Shown one piece after another: positions 54,097 through 64,000 of a stretch of 64,000 nt of DNA. Each line of letters starts with the position of its first letter. Position 1 is the first letter of the stretch. Where the stretch lies: assembly GCA_019828545.1 (NCBI GenBank), contig JACVRA010000148.1:62001-126000 (forward strand), written 5' to 3'. The position numbers and the translations under genes are program-made. Source of the DNA: Paracamarosporium sp. OC-R06-R3 (lineage: Eukaryota; Ascomycota; Dothideomycetes; Pleosporales; Didymosphaeriaceae). The notes beneath the pieces are model-generated. The model was not told the DNA's origin. It ran no database searches and saw only the letters and a program-made list of their open reading frames with translations.

Positions 54097-55466
54097 TCGA
54101 CTACTGCGATGCATTGCCATGGGTTGGAAATTCGGATTGGTGTTACGGCGCATGTATCATGATGAGTTGGGCTTCACAGCGCGGCATAATGATGTAACAG
54201 GAGTTTTTTTGCTGGTGTTGGAACCTCTAAGAATTATTGCAGGGGAGTGCACAGTTGTATTGTGAAACGTTGTACATAAATTGTGCGTTGAGCTATGCCA
54301 CGGATGTAAGAAGCTTGAGCCCCCACCCAGAGTACCCCGCATCGGACTTCACTTGCACGCGTTTGGCTACGTGCATCCCAGCCAGCTACGAGCGAAATTA
54401 CTTGTCGTGTAACACATTGTCACGACCGCGGGTTCGTAAGTCTGTGATGAGTGGTCTCGGTAGTTCTGAGTGTTGAATCAAGGTGGACTTTGGTAGATGA
54501 GGTTGAAGGATGGTTATTGTGCGATGCATCATGGACCGATTTGGCCTACAATGGGCCTATGTGTTTTAGTACCGTCGATGTATCGCAAGTTATCCATGCA
54601 GCAATGTAAAAGCTATTGATAAAAACGACGATTGTGCTCATCTGTATTTGTCCAAGCTTCCATTGAGCGTAGGCTTGGCCTACTTCGTAAATACTTGCAT
54701 GGCGTCGTTTCCACGAACCATCAGCGACATCTCAGACCCGCGTTTACTCCTTTGCACTACCACACGCAACCCACACACCTCTAAGTGCATTGTTTCCGCT
54801 ATTCATGCACCCGCAAGCGCCGTAGTGGGTACCCGTTGCATGTCAATAATATGCCCGGTGCGGCGCGGTGTTCGGTAGGTAGCGAATTGCCGCTTTCAGT
54901 CAACTACCGAGTCTTCGCATTTCGCACGGACTTTACTACGGACAATGTCTCCTACAGTGCATAGCTGGACGGAACTCCACGTGGTAAAGGATCGTATGAT
55001 CGGACGTATCGAGCGTCTCATATATCGAAGCGGTCGAGGCGGTCGAGGCGGTCGAAGCGGTGTGATAAGAAGTAGGAAGTGGAGCCGCGCAATATCCAGG
55101 GTATCGCCAGCGCAGTGTAAAACATGACATTCAATATTTGTTCAGATACTAGATGCGTACCATCGATGACTCTCTGGGATGTGTTCGTTGGAAAGAGGTT
55201 GAAATTATAGTGTAGATTGGTAATCAGAGTTCGAGAGCCCGACCGCCCTGCGCCAATATCCATTCGAGCAACGAAGTTCCGGCTCTGTTACACGAGAAGT
55301 AGAAGTCCATTTTACCGCCAAATGTACAATGCGCCATCAGTGAAACCCACTCAATACAAACAAAACATCATCTTATAGCCAAATCCGTAGACGCCTCATA
55401 TTCTTGCTCCACTACCTCTTTCTTTTGTGTGAGTCACGTAATCCAGTACGCAGCCACGGTAAAAAG
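54097..55466. other. Intergenic
   Basis: 1.37 kb after FET3. Contains a 9-bp tandem repeat at 55025-55060. No gene supported; convergent with the 2EXR-like gene. Confidence 0.5.
55025..55060. repeat. 9-bp tandem repeat, four copies
   Basis: Units TCGAAGCGG, TCGAGGCGG, TCGAGGCGG and TCGAAGCGG, with the outer copies identical. Confidence 0.95.
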
Positions 55467-56564
55467 TTACTCGTCCTCGGGTTCCTCTGGGTGACACGTC
55501 GGACAATCATATAGCCAGCTGCAGAATTGGCGGACCGTCAACTCTGCACCTACTTGGCCTACGCAGTGGCCCTTTAGACACCACCATGCCCATTGGTTGT
55601 TGTTCGCAGGATCGCGCATGAGGTAGTTTTCACCCGGCGACCACATATCAAGGGAAAAGGTAATGCGATTGAACTTAGGTCCATATGGCGCGGAGTTGAG
55701 CGAAGTGGCGGACCGTGCATTTGTGTTTTCGTCGAGATCAGATATCTGGGTCTTTTCGTTGACCACATTTGTTCTTGTCCAGTGCTCATTGTCCCTGTCA
55801 GAGCTGGAGCCCATTCCCCTAAGGGCTTCAGTCGCATGATACCAAACCCAAAGAGGGTTCCACAAAGGATCGCCGATGGCTTTGACATGCAGGTTGAGCT
55901 CAGAAACGTTCTCGACTTCGGAGAGCTGGCGGCGCATTTGGCGGGCCAACACCCATTCCTCTGGCTTCATGTTGCGCGGGTCTGATACGCCTAGCATGGT
56001 ACTCGTAGTGACGAGCTTGATGTCACATCGCTTGATTTTCTTCAATATTTGGGGCGAAATTTGCCAGATGTCTTTACTCTCTTCGGCGGATGTAGTAGGC
56101 GGTGTGTAGTTGTGTGGAGCGACCGTTAGATGAAACGTAGTCTTCTTGCACATGAGGTCCATGTACTCGGCGTAGATCTGTTTGTTTGCTAAAAACAGGA
56201 AATTACTCTTGTGGCCGGTATTTTCGCCTTCTGTAGATCCAATCTGAGGCACACTGGGTAGCCAACTGAGACCACGAGTCTTTTGGCAGGGCCGAGGGGG
56301 TGGGTAATGAGGGTCCTCCAGTAAGATTTCGTAGACCATATCTCGGAGTTCTGGAGGAAGTTCCATGAAGGGAAAAGGTACGTTGTTTTGGTTTTGCATT
56401 TTGTCGATGGCGCGCTTGATCTGGATGAAAGCGAGGCGGAGAAATAGAGGTATCAAAGTGAGCAGCTCTGGAATGCTGAGGTAAAAAACGACAGGAACAA
56501 CCGGCCTTATGATGTCGTTACGCATCAAATGCGCAACATGGAAGTGTGGGGTGTCTGTCCGCAT
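55467..56564 (-). CDS. 2EXR / F-box-like domain protein with membrane-like N-terminus
   Basis: A single exon encodes 365 residues from the ATG at 56564; a second candidate start is MQNQNNVPF at 56399. FPFMELPPELRDMVYEILLED at about 65-85 is the 2EXR/F-box-like signature, followed by FLFLANKQIYAEYMDLMCKKTTFHL, as in this family. If the first ATG is used, a hydrophobic helix (VPVVFYLSIPELLTLIPLFLRLAF) precedes it, which would be unusual and may reflect upstream sequence instead. The C-terminal third has LNSAPYGPKFNRITFSLDMWSPGENY and four Cys and two His (WWCLKGHCVGQ, QFCSWLYDCPTCHPEE) that could bind zinc. Function is not established. Confidence 0.7.
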   Translation of the reverse strand: MRTDTPHFHVAHLMRNDIIRPVVPVVFYLSIPELLTLIPLFLRLAFIQIKRAIDKMQNQNNVPFPFMELPPELRDMVYEILLEDPHYPPPRPCQKTRGLSWLPSVPQIGSTEGENTGHKSNFLFLANKQIYAEYMDLMCKKTTFHLTVAPHNYTPPTTSAEESKDIWQISPQILKKIKRCDIKLVTTSTMLGVSDPRNMKPEEWVLARQMRRQLSEVENVSELNLHVKAIGDPLWNPLWVWYHATEALRGMGSSSDRDNEHWTRTNVVNEKTQISDLDENTNARSATSLNSAPYGPKFNRITFSLDMWSPGENYLMRDPANNNQWAWWCLKGHCVGQVGAELTVRQFCSWLYDCPTCHPEEPEDE

Positions 56565-57863
56565 CGTGATGGCCTTGTGCTATACTGGGTGTAGCGTGCT
56601 ACGGACACCGATTAGGGGCAACTCAGGAGCAGGGTAGTGCAGGGTCTCGGCGCCGCCAGAAAGTTGCGTTCGCCGCCTGGCCTTTGAACTGGGCACCCAC
56701 CTCCGTAACTCCAATAATAAAGCCGCGTGGGCAGTCCCCACGGTGCGTGCTCGCGTCAGCTGAACTCCCCGAGCTTCAGAGGATCCAAGCCCTGTGGGTA
56801 TTACGAACGGAGTTGCTGCACAGGCGGCTACAGGCGAAAAGAGCACGCGGAAGGAAGATGAACAAGGATAAGTGGTTGGGACAGAGGAGCAAGAGTGTGT
56901 AGATGACGCGAGAGTGGCCGTGACGACGACCCGTTTTTGACGTTTGCTGATGCCTGGCTCAGAGCGTCTGCGCCTCCGCACAGTGCAACACCGCCACAAC
57001 TTGTGGCTGTATATCAATACGAGGCTTGCCGGGTTTCCGCTGGCCGGAGTCCACGTACCTTTGCTGAGCGCTGTAACAAGTCAAAGCCAGGTGAAACGAG
57101 CGGAAGTGTTTCTGCCCAGCGCGCAGCCGGGCAATTTAGGCGAGTAGAACTCAGAAACGTGTCGAGAAGCTTACTGAACGATAGTAAACAACCTGTCGCG
57201 AATAGATAACGATGACATTTTGGTGCATGCACTTCGTTGTGCGCCTCTACTCCATTTAGACGAAGCGCGTAGTCGCTGTGTGTTGATAATTCTTGATGAT
57301 CTAGCAGTTCTGTGTCTGAATGCGCAGGTGGCAAATGGAGCGTGACCTGGTGCTTGCTCATGACCAACGATATGGTAGAATAAGCTGATAACGCGACTGA
57401 GCATTACTTCAACGAGCAGTCATGTCGAACCACAGAATGCCTTCTCACGATAATGAGGTTGCAACGATGTGCATATATTGTGCATGTGACTTAGGCTTGG
57501 CCTAACCGTATCGGATGTAAATGGCTTGGCCGCCTCAAACGATCATCAAGTTTCACTTCACCTCAGGTTGCACCATCGGCTGAGACTTCACAGCACGGAC
57601 CTTTCCAAAATCAGCTGTGATTGACTTCCAAATCGAGGTTCACGATGCAAAGTAAGGCCATAGTTTTCCAGGCGTCAAGAAGCGGTTGGCTTCGGATCCA
57701 TATCTCATTACTCCATACATGATCGATGCGCTGTGAGTTCTTTCTAGAGTACACGGAAAGCAACACGTATTAATAAAATAAACAGGAAAAATGTACTGTG
57801 CCGACAAACCGTACTCCAACTCCCGACGTGCTCAGTGATTATGTATACGAACCAAAAGCACGA
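56565..57863. other. Intergenic
   Basis: 1.3 kb between two minus-strand genes. Frames that are open here are Arg/Ser-rich and have no domain. No gene or RNA was recognised. Confidence 0.5.
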
Positions 57864-59306
57864 TCATCGCTTTTCCATATCCTTCTCCATGTCCTTAATG
57901 TACATGTGCCGAATCTTATCTTTCATCTTCTGGTCCGGAAAGTGCGCTTGGACTTCTGCCAATGGCCACTTCTTGTTCCTCCCAGGCTTGCGGCCCGGTT
58001 TCTCCACGTGTGTGGCAAAGTGTGCTACACAGTTGTCGTTCCTGTTGAACGTCTTACCACAGAAAGGCAGCGGGCAACCGTGGTCTTTCTTTCCATCATG
58101 AGTCCTTATGTGGCGTTGCAAATGCTCCTGCCTTGCAAACGACTTGATGCAGAATGGGCAAGGATGCTTCTCTTTCTTGATGCCGGTGCGCTTGGCCCTT
58201 ACCCGTTTCCCGTCCCATTCACAGTGCACTCCATCGTGTCTCAAGATAGTTCTGGTGCCGTCTGGAAGGATAACAGTCTGGAAAAGCTCTTCTTCGGATC
58301 CATTCCTCGTGCCCTGGACCCGTCTCGACTTTCTGTGGTTCTTCCTTCGTACCAGGTCGGAATAAGACTTCTGCTCCTTCTTGACCGTTTTGCCACCAGT
58401 CGACGTCATGTGTATCGAACGTATAGGCCTTCCCCCATGGTCTTCGATGTCGGATTCTTGTTTTACTGGCGGTGGGGAAGGCTCCTTCTTGAAGAAGACC
58501 TCTTGCGGCGATTGTGCGAAAGGTCGCCCTAAGTCTTCGAATGATTCCGAATCGGAAAAATATGGTGGTGCGACTTGGACATAAGCACTCTCCACGTTTG
58601 CACCACTTGCAGATGGCTCCACACGAATATACTCGTCCTCAACATCGGTCATGCTTCCTGAAGGTGGTAGCATCATCATTTGGGGCGTTTGCTCAAGATG
58701 CACCTGTTCGGTCCAGAATGGTTGGACTCCACTTTCCGGCACACCGAAAGAGGATGCATGACTGCCCCATTGTCTGCTTGAGCCTGTGTCTCCGGTGGTT
58801 GGCCAATGATCCCACGAAGGATTAACAGAAGAGCTCATAGGTATCTCAAAGTTGAGTTGAGGTGCCGTATGTGTTTCAAAGAAACACCCAGAGGCTTGTG
58901 TGCCGTGGTTCACACCGGGGAGGCTTATTGATGTATCCGGCGTACCAAGCACCCAGGGTCCGTACAGATGATCATCTGCAGCAACAAACGATTTCGACGG
59001 CTCGATCGGAAGATTATTGAAAGACTGGTCCTGCACCTCTTGGCCTAAATCGTATGGCATGACTTCCGCGATACCCCTGCCTGGCAATGGACTTTCTCCA
59101 TGTGTCGGGGTTACTGGCATAGAGTAATCCGACAAACAGCTCCCGAAAGACATTGATGTGTGTGCTGATGCAATTGAGTCTCTCCGGGTATCAAGATTAT
59201 ACAGAAGCGGAGGAGTCAGGAGACCTGAAGTTGGTATTGTCGACGGCGAAGCATGATACTCTTCCTGGGAACGAACTTCTTCGAAGCTGGTCGTTGTGCT
59301 TGACAT
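57864..59306 (-). CDS. Two-finger C2H2 transcription factor
   Basis: A single exon encodes 480 residues from the ATG at 59306. The first 370 residues are Ser/Pro/Gly-rich and disordered, with blocks such as SFGSCLSDYSMPVTPTHGES and a KKEPSPPPVKQE segment that holds a sumoylation-type V-K-Q-E. Two adjacent fingers lie at about 382-434: CPFCIKSFARQEHLQRHIRTH (C-X2-C-X12-H-X3-H) and CPLPFCGKTFNRNDNCVAHFATH (C-X4-C-X12-H-X3-H). The second is followed by a basic EKPGRKPGRNKKW that could be the nuclear signal or an extra DNA contact. The QEH/NDN residues at the tips suggest sequence-specific DNA reading. The layout is like moulds' developmental regulators, but I do not assign a name. Confidence 0.8.
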   Translation of the reverse strand: MSSTTTSFEEVRSQEEYHASPSTIPTSGLLTPPLLYNLDTRRDSIASAHTSMSFGSCLSDYSMPVTPTHGESPLPGRGIAEVMPYDLGQEVQDQSFNNLPIEPSKSFVAADDHLYGPWVLGTPDTSISLPGVNHGTQASGCFFETHTAPQLNFEIPMSSSVNPSWDHWPTTGDTGSSRQWGSHASSFGVPESGVQPFWTEQVHLEQTPQMMMLPPSGSMTDVEDEYIRVEPSASGANVESAYVQVAPPYFSDSESFEDLGRPFAQSPQEVFFKKEPSPPPVKQESDIEDHGGRPIRSIHMTSTGGKTVKKEQKSYSDLVRRKNHRKSRRVQGTRNGSEEELFQTVILPDGTRTILRHDGVHCEWDGKRVRAKRTGIKKEKHPCPFCIKSFARQEHLQRHIRTHDGKKDHGCPLPFCGKTFNRNDNCVAHFATHVEKPGRKPGRNKKWPLAEVQAHFPDQKMKDKIRHMYIKDMEKDMEKR

Positions 59307-62300
59307 CTTTACAGATTCGAAGTCTGACTCTACTAGAAGGATAGGATCGTCAGCAGATGTACTCTCCCAGTGGCAAGCATATCGTCATCATGCACTCACA
59401 CGGAGAAGCTACCGAATCGTTCACAAGAAATATCCTGATGTCAGATCGATAAGTCAGATTGGGAAGGGGTGCAGCTCGCGCTTTTGAATCAGGGTCTTCA
59501 ATAGGTTGGGGATATGATACCGGGGTGGCACTCAAGTACACTAACCTCCGTGGAACATATTACAATATGGCGGCGCGTTCATGAACGCGACTGAGGCAGG
59601 GCGATGGAATGGGTTGAGCCTCGCGCGAGTAGCTGGACCGGTATGGCGGAGTCAAGGATCGAACAGAGAGACGAACGGGTAGCGATCTGGATTGCGAGCC
59701 GACTGCAAGGGGCAGTACAATCACGAACGACCTACACTACTAGAAGAAGTGCAGACAGCAGGAAAGGTACACGGCGACCGCACGGCAGATTAAAAGCTAC
59801 GGAGGTCCAAAAACTCGTCACAAGCCTGAACCTTGAGCGACACAAGCGCGAAGGCCTTGCAGGCTGCCAGACAGGAGCCAGAACGACGGGAACTGAAATG
59901 GTGGGTTTGACCTGATGTTGATCGGTGGACGGCGACTGTAACCTCAGCCTCTGGCTAACGCCTTCTCTCATGGAATGATACGTTAGAACCCTACCATGGG
60001 GTCAGCCCCACTGCCGGACAGCCACATCGATCGTGGTGCCAGGCTGACCCTGCCGCGAATCTTCACCAGACTCAAGCATTGGACTTTTCAACGACCTCCC
60101 CAGCTTCTGCAGGTCCGAGGACCTGCAGGATTTAACCCCACAGCGTCAACTGTTACGCCAGCTTCGGTTACGATGCTTCTTGATCGCCTCAAGAATGCTC
60201 TCAAACCACATGTCGAGCTTCCATGGCGCGGCATGATAACACTTGGCCAACATCGCATTGCTCTGACTGTAACATTATCTAGTGCTCTGTACCAACTACC
60301 CAGTCGAATGGTCGTCAATATCATGTACATCTGCTCATCGTCTTACACGTTATCAACCTCTTTCTTTCTACACAAGAGGAATGGTTGTATATTTTCAGGT
60401 TGTGGCAGGATTTGTCCTTCTGGTTCCACAACATGTGTACCACATGTATCGACTGGGGCCAAAGAATTCTCCGGGCCATGTACAAGCCACCTAGCGCAAG
60501 ACCCATGATTGGTGCGGGAGTTGTCATTCTATTGCAGGGAATGAAGCAGATTCGACTTCGATGGAATTCGACCGACATCGGCGCTTCGAGTTTCCATTTC
60601 GAGAGGCTGACGCAAGTCCTGCTGATGTGCGTTCCGTGTACAAGTGAGTATAAGCTCGGGGATCGCTCTCATGACGTCCCTTAATGTTTACGCCACCGCG
60701 TATTTTCGATGGGTATCCACATCGGCAGCCCCATCCTGCACATCTTCGATCCAGATGAGGTGGGTACCCGCCATCGACCCAGGTTTCGAAATCTATTGTT
60801 TCAGCAAGCGCAACTGAAAACGCAGTCCAGATGCTTCTAGTTAGCTCAACGGTTGCATACAGAGGCGTCAGGCGCGGCCGAGGTGCTGAATCTCCGCATC
60901 GTCGGTTATTCAATATTCCGTTGTGCAACATACTGCGATCATAGCAGGTATAGACTACCCCACAGTAAAAATCACTTGCAGGAGAGCATCAGCAGTGTAT
61001 TGGATGCTTCTTTCCAGTCCCACTTTCATGACATGCAAGCCAAGAGACAATGGACGAAGGCAAAGTCGTGTGCTACCATGCAGCGCCGAAGAAGAAGCGC
61101 TTGCACGAACTGGTTCAGACAGGTTTCGCCATTTTGGCTAGAGGATGGTTACCTGGATACGTGGTTGCTGTATTCTCGGTCCTTGGATTCAGATCCTGCG
61201 GGCTTGAACAAATGTAAACAAATCATTACGCTCGTGGTTGGCCGCTTATCTACGGTCATCGTGACTAACAGTCAAACTTGGAAAACGGGATGTCAATGCT
61301 AGCTTGCAGCTTGTACTTCGATGAACCGAGGGTTCCATCAGTATGGCTCACTGGCTATCACTCAACAGAAACTCTGGAAGTACTATGGGATGATAAGGTT
61401 AGGCTTTCGGCTTTCGTCTCGCGACAGCTGTCATAGCCCCACTCCTAACATTCCCAGCGCTTTGAGCTCGCACCATAGAAGAAGGGAGACATTCAAGCGC
61501 GCGGCTGTTGCCAGTGTTGCCTGGAACTTGTTGAATTGCCGATGAACACGCGGAAGAAAGTCACTGGCTGCCACGCTGGACGTTTAGCACCCTCATTCCA
61601 ACGGTCCATGCGATGCGTGGCGATATGACAGGATGGTAAGACTTGATCATGGCATCGCTCCTGAAGGGTCTCCGCTTGGGTATTCGCCTTTGAAAGCACA
61701 AATTCGCGGGATTCTGTTCAAGCAGCCGAGGCCATCGTCAGCGCTCGACCAACATCAACAGTCTCAAATACCGCGCTTACCTTGAAACTAATTTTCCAAT
61801 CGAGGCAGCGATCGCCAAGTCAAAAGCGTTTTGCAGCAAACCGTAGCGTCTGGCTCGCTCACACCGTTCACAGTGGCTCGCAGGACTCATCTCATCTGCT
61901 CAGCAAGGGCACACTGACGAACCGTGAGCCCGCGTATCGAGCTAATGTACGCACTGTGCTTGTGCGAGGATCGACCGCAACGTTGTGGAGGCAAGTTGGC
62001 CCTCGGACCTGGAATATCAGACCTGGCTGGACGAAGGCAATCAGGAGACGTTGTGGGCACAGTGGTAAGTGCGTCCCGTTGTGGGCGGTCCCTGATCACG
62101 ACAGAAGCGCGTCTCCGCTTTCAGGACAGGGCAAAGAGCGCCGTTGCGTCAGACTGGAGTGCAGCCTTTCGTCGCAGCTCGTACTCTTGTTGCGCTGAGC
62201 TCCGCCCGAGTTCCGCTCATCAGGATAGGCTGAAACGGCGAGATCCGTTCGTTGACGAATGTCAAGGATGAATATTCGGAATAGCGTCCAGCATCACAGC

Positions 62301-64000
62301 TTTTTGCCGCATTCCGCTACCCAAATAGGTTAAGCAGCAGTACTCATTTCGATGGCAGTACAGTTGGATGCTGTTTGGTGGGCCGTCGCTTGGACTTGGT
62401 TTCTGGCGTGTGACCCAGAGAGGTACCTCGCTGAGGCAGAGTGCCTGCCCCATTACCCACGAGGCAGCCAGCAACTGAAAACAGCGCAGATGACTGCCAG
62501 CAGCACCTCAAGCGTCTGGGAAAGGAATTGGTATCCTGTTATGGCAATGACATGGTTTTAGGGTGGGCGCTGGCTGATCAGCAGGTGGTGCTGGTTCCTG
62601 AAGGCTGACCTTTTGTCGCAACGCTGCACGGTGGCATATCCGCTCAGCTCCCGCAACTTTATGCCGACGCCCCAAAGCATTGGCCTTCTTCTGGAACTAC
62701 CTTCCCTCCTCGTCAACTATCAAGATTATGTTTCCCCTCAAAGACACGCGTGAAGTCCGCCGCGGTTGCCGCCCATTCGGTATACCCCCATCGCCCACGC
62801 GATCCTGATATTCGCATGAGAAACATGTTTTCCATGCACTCCACCAGGGTCAGCTTCTCCGAAGACGGAATTGACTTCCTCTTTAGCAGCTGACAGCTTG
62901 TCTAAGCGCGCACTACCGTGCGATACGACACGATGGGTTTTAACGACTCATGGGACTAATTGGACATGTTTTTGCTGACGGCTCACTGCTTTTGAGCATT
63001 TCGATTCTTCACACACACGATCTACGGCTGCAGTTTCTCGAAACCTGGCTGTGGCTTACCCTTTACCCACTTATGTTCCGCAGCCTTACGCACGCTGCAG
63101 GCTTCCCAGCGGAGAGTTGCAACGATTGTCCTCCACAGGCTAGTCCATTGAACACTGTCACCGAGAAATCTACCGTTTTCACTGGAGTCTGAACCCAACC
63201 CTCTCACGTAAACACTACGTTTCTGGCTCGTACAAGACTCTCCTCAACGGGACGTCACCTAGTAACGAGCACGACCTCCCAGCCAGTCTCTAGCGACCCC
63301 TCATCGACATTCTTGAGAAGAGTAGATCATGTCCCGCGTCTTGGGCATGCTACTCCAGCAGAGAGACTTCATCCTGTTTCTCTGCTCCCCTGCTGATTTG
63401 CACTCTGAGCTGTCTCAAGCACGCAGCTCCAGGTACGTGGGATGTGCTCAAGACCTACCTACAATGGACTGTTCCACCAGCTAACCACCCAGACGAATTA
63501 CCAAGCACTGCTTCGTGCAGTGGCATGAGCTGAGGCGCATTGGCGCGTAAGTGTCTTTCGGTGTCTTACTCTCTTCCATCCGAGCTTCGCTCCCCAGAGC
63601 GGACCTTCTACCCCAGCCTTTCGTTTCGCCTGTTTCGGATACACGGGCCAGAGATCCAAGCCGTTCCTGCGCCCGGGTCCGTTTACGGCTGGCTGGACGT
63701 TGGGCGTCGCTACGCGGGTACCTGCATCCTTCATCTTGTACTCAGTTCACTGGACCGATGGCATGCAATCTTCCAACGGGTGCTGTCATGAGCCTGAGTC
63801 GCGCCGAGGATAGATCAGGAAGCACTTCCTGATGGCCTCGTCTTGAGGAAAGCAAACGGCCATGTCTACAGATTGCGCCGGCGTGATCGCTCACTGCGAC
63901 CTCCTCATCGCACCGACTCTCTGCTAAAGCATCGGTTCGTATGCGCTCCACGCCTGTACCATTCCAACTCCCTGTCAATCTGTCACTCTCCACTGACCCT
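59307..64000. other. 4.7-kb gene-poor terminal region
   Basis: No protein-coding gene could be supported. Several 70-170-codon frames exist on both strands (for example 59996-60508, 60853-61302 and 61782-62198), but their composition is random and they lack domains or coherent splice chains. The first 200 bases include the promoter of the C2H2 factor. A palindrome occurs at 60107-60128. A gene truncated at the window's right edge cannot be excluded. Confidence 0.45.
60107..60128. repeat. Perfect 10-bp inverted repeat
   Basis: CTGCAGGTCC and GGACCTGCAG flank a GA spacer, giving a 22-base symmetric site. Such sites can be bound by dimeric regulators (Zn2Cys6 dimers or bZIPs), but no gene is near. 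Confidence 0.85.

Noticed and set aside
56580..57017. 145-codon minus-strand frame
   Set aside because: Arg/Ser/Thr-rich with no features; overlaps promoter DNA of the 2EXR-like gene.
59996..60508. 170-codon plus-strand frame in the terminal region
   Set aside because: Random-looking product with no domain; the minus strand is open over part of it.
63489..63546. COX6B/CX9C-like peptide (TKHCFVQWHELRR)
   Set aside because: Only one cysteine of the paired CX9C motif is present and no flanking exon fits, so a cytochrome oxidase subunit cannot be supported.

Overview
The window is nuclear DNA of a filamentous ascomycete (Pezizomycotina; Dothideomycetes is a plausible but weakly supported guess). 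The evidence is many short 40-90 bp introns with gt...ag ends and CTAAC-like branch sites, Zn2Cys6 and C2H2 transcription factors, F-box/2EXR-type proteins, an orotidine-5'-phosphate decarboxylase with the long acidic/serine insertion seen in moulds, and a reductive iron uptake pair. No rRNA, tRNA, CRISPR array or intact transposon was recognised. Many genes were rebuilt here by joining exons by eye from splice signals and reading-frame phase; exon coordinates are given in each entry.

Layout. 1-5 kb: Fhit-type HIT hydrolase, a Zn2Cys6 regulator, an AT-rich strip with hairpins, and a 2EXR/F-box-like protein. 5.7-11.8 kb, minus strand: a VCX1-family exchanger that has lost both signature glutamates, an unknown multi-exon membrane protein, and an extremely charged Arg/Glu/His-rich protein. 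12.2-15.1 kb: a coiled-coil protein divergently paired with thymidylate synthase. 16.3-18.3 kb: an F-box plus zinc-finger protein and a small four-helix membrane protein. 19.0-29.0 kb: two related three-finger zinc proteins pointing away from each other, with a small secreted protein (probable GC-AG intron) and a Cys-rich protein with SUMO-interaction-like motifs between them. 31.8-41.5 kb: a membrane-anchored alpha/beta hydrolase, an EutQ-like cupin whose start codon is apparently split by an intron, a 900-residue protein with a PD-(D/E)XK-like core, a DODA-type extradiol dioxygenase and a Lys-rich nuclear protein. 43.2-49.1 kb: pyrG, a large Pro-rich protein and a decayed RING-like gene. 49.9-54.1 kb: divergent FTR1 (iron permease) and FET3 (multicopper ferroxidase) sharing a 955-bp promoter with six SreA-type GATA sites. 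55.5-59.3 kb: another 2EXR-like protein and a two-finger C2H2 regulator. 59.3-64 kb: no gene could be supported.

How genes work together: the clearest unit is FTR1-FET3, where Fet3 oxidises Fe(II) at the cell surface and Ftr1 imports the Fe(III); the shared sites imply joint repression by an iron-sensing GATA factor. Pyrimidine nucleotide supply is represented twice (thymidylate synthase, OMP decarboxylase), but the two genes are 29 kb apart and not linked functionally by anything visible. The rest looks like ordinary chromosomal gene order, not a biosynthetic cluster.
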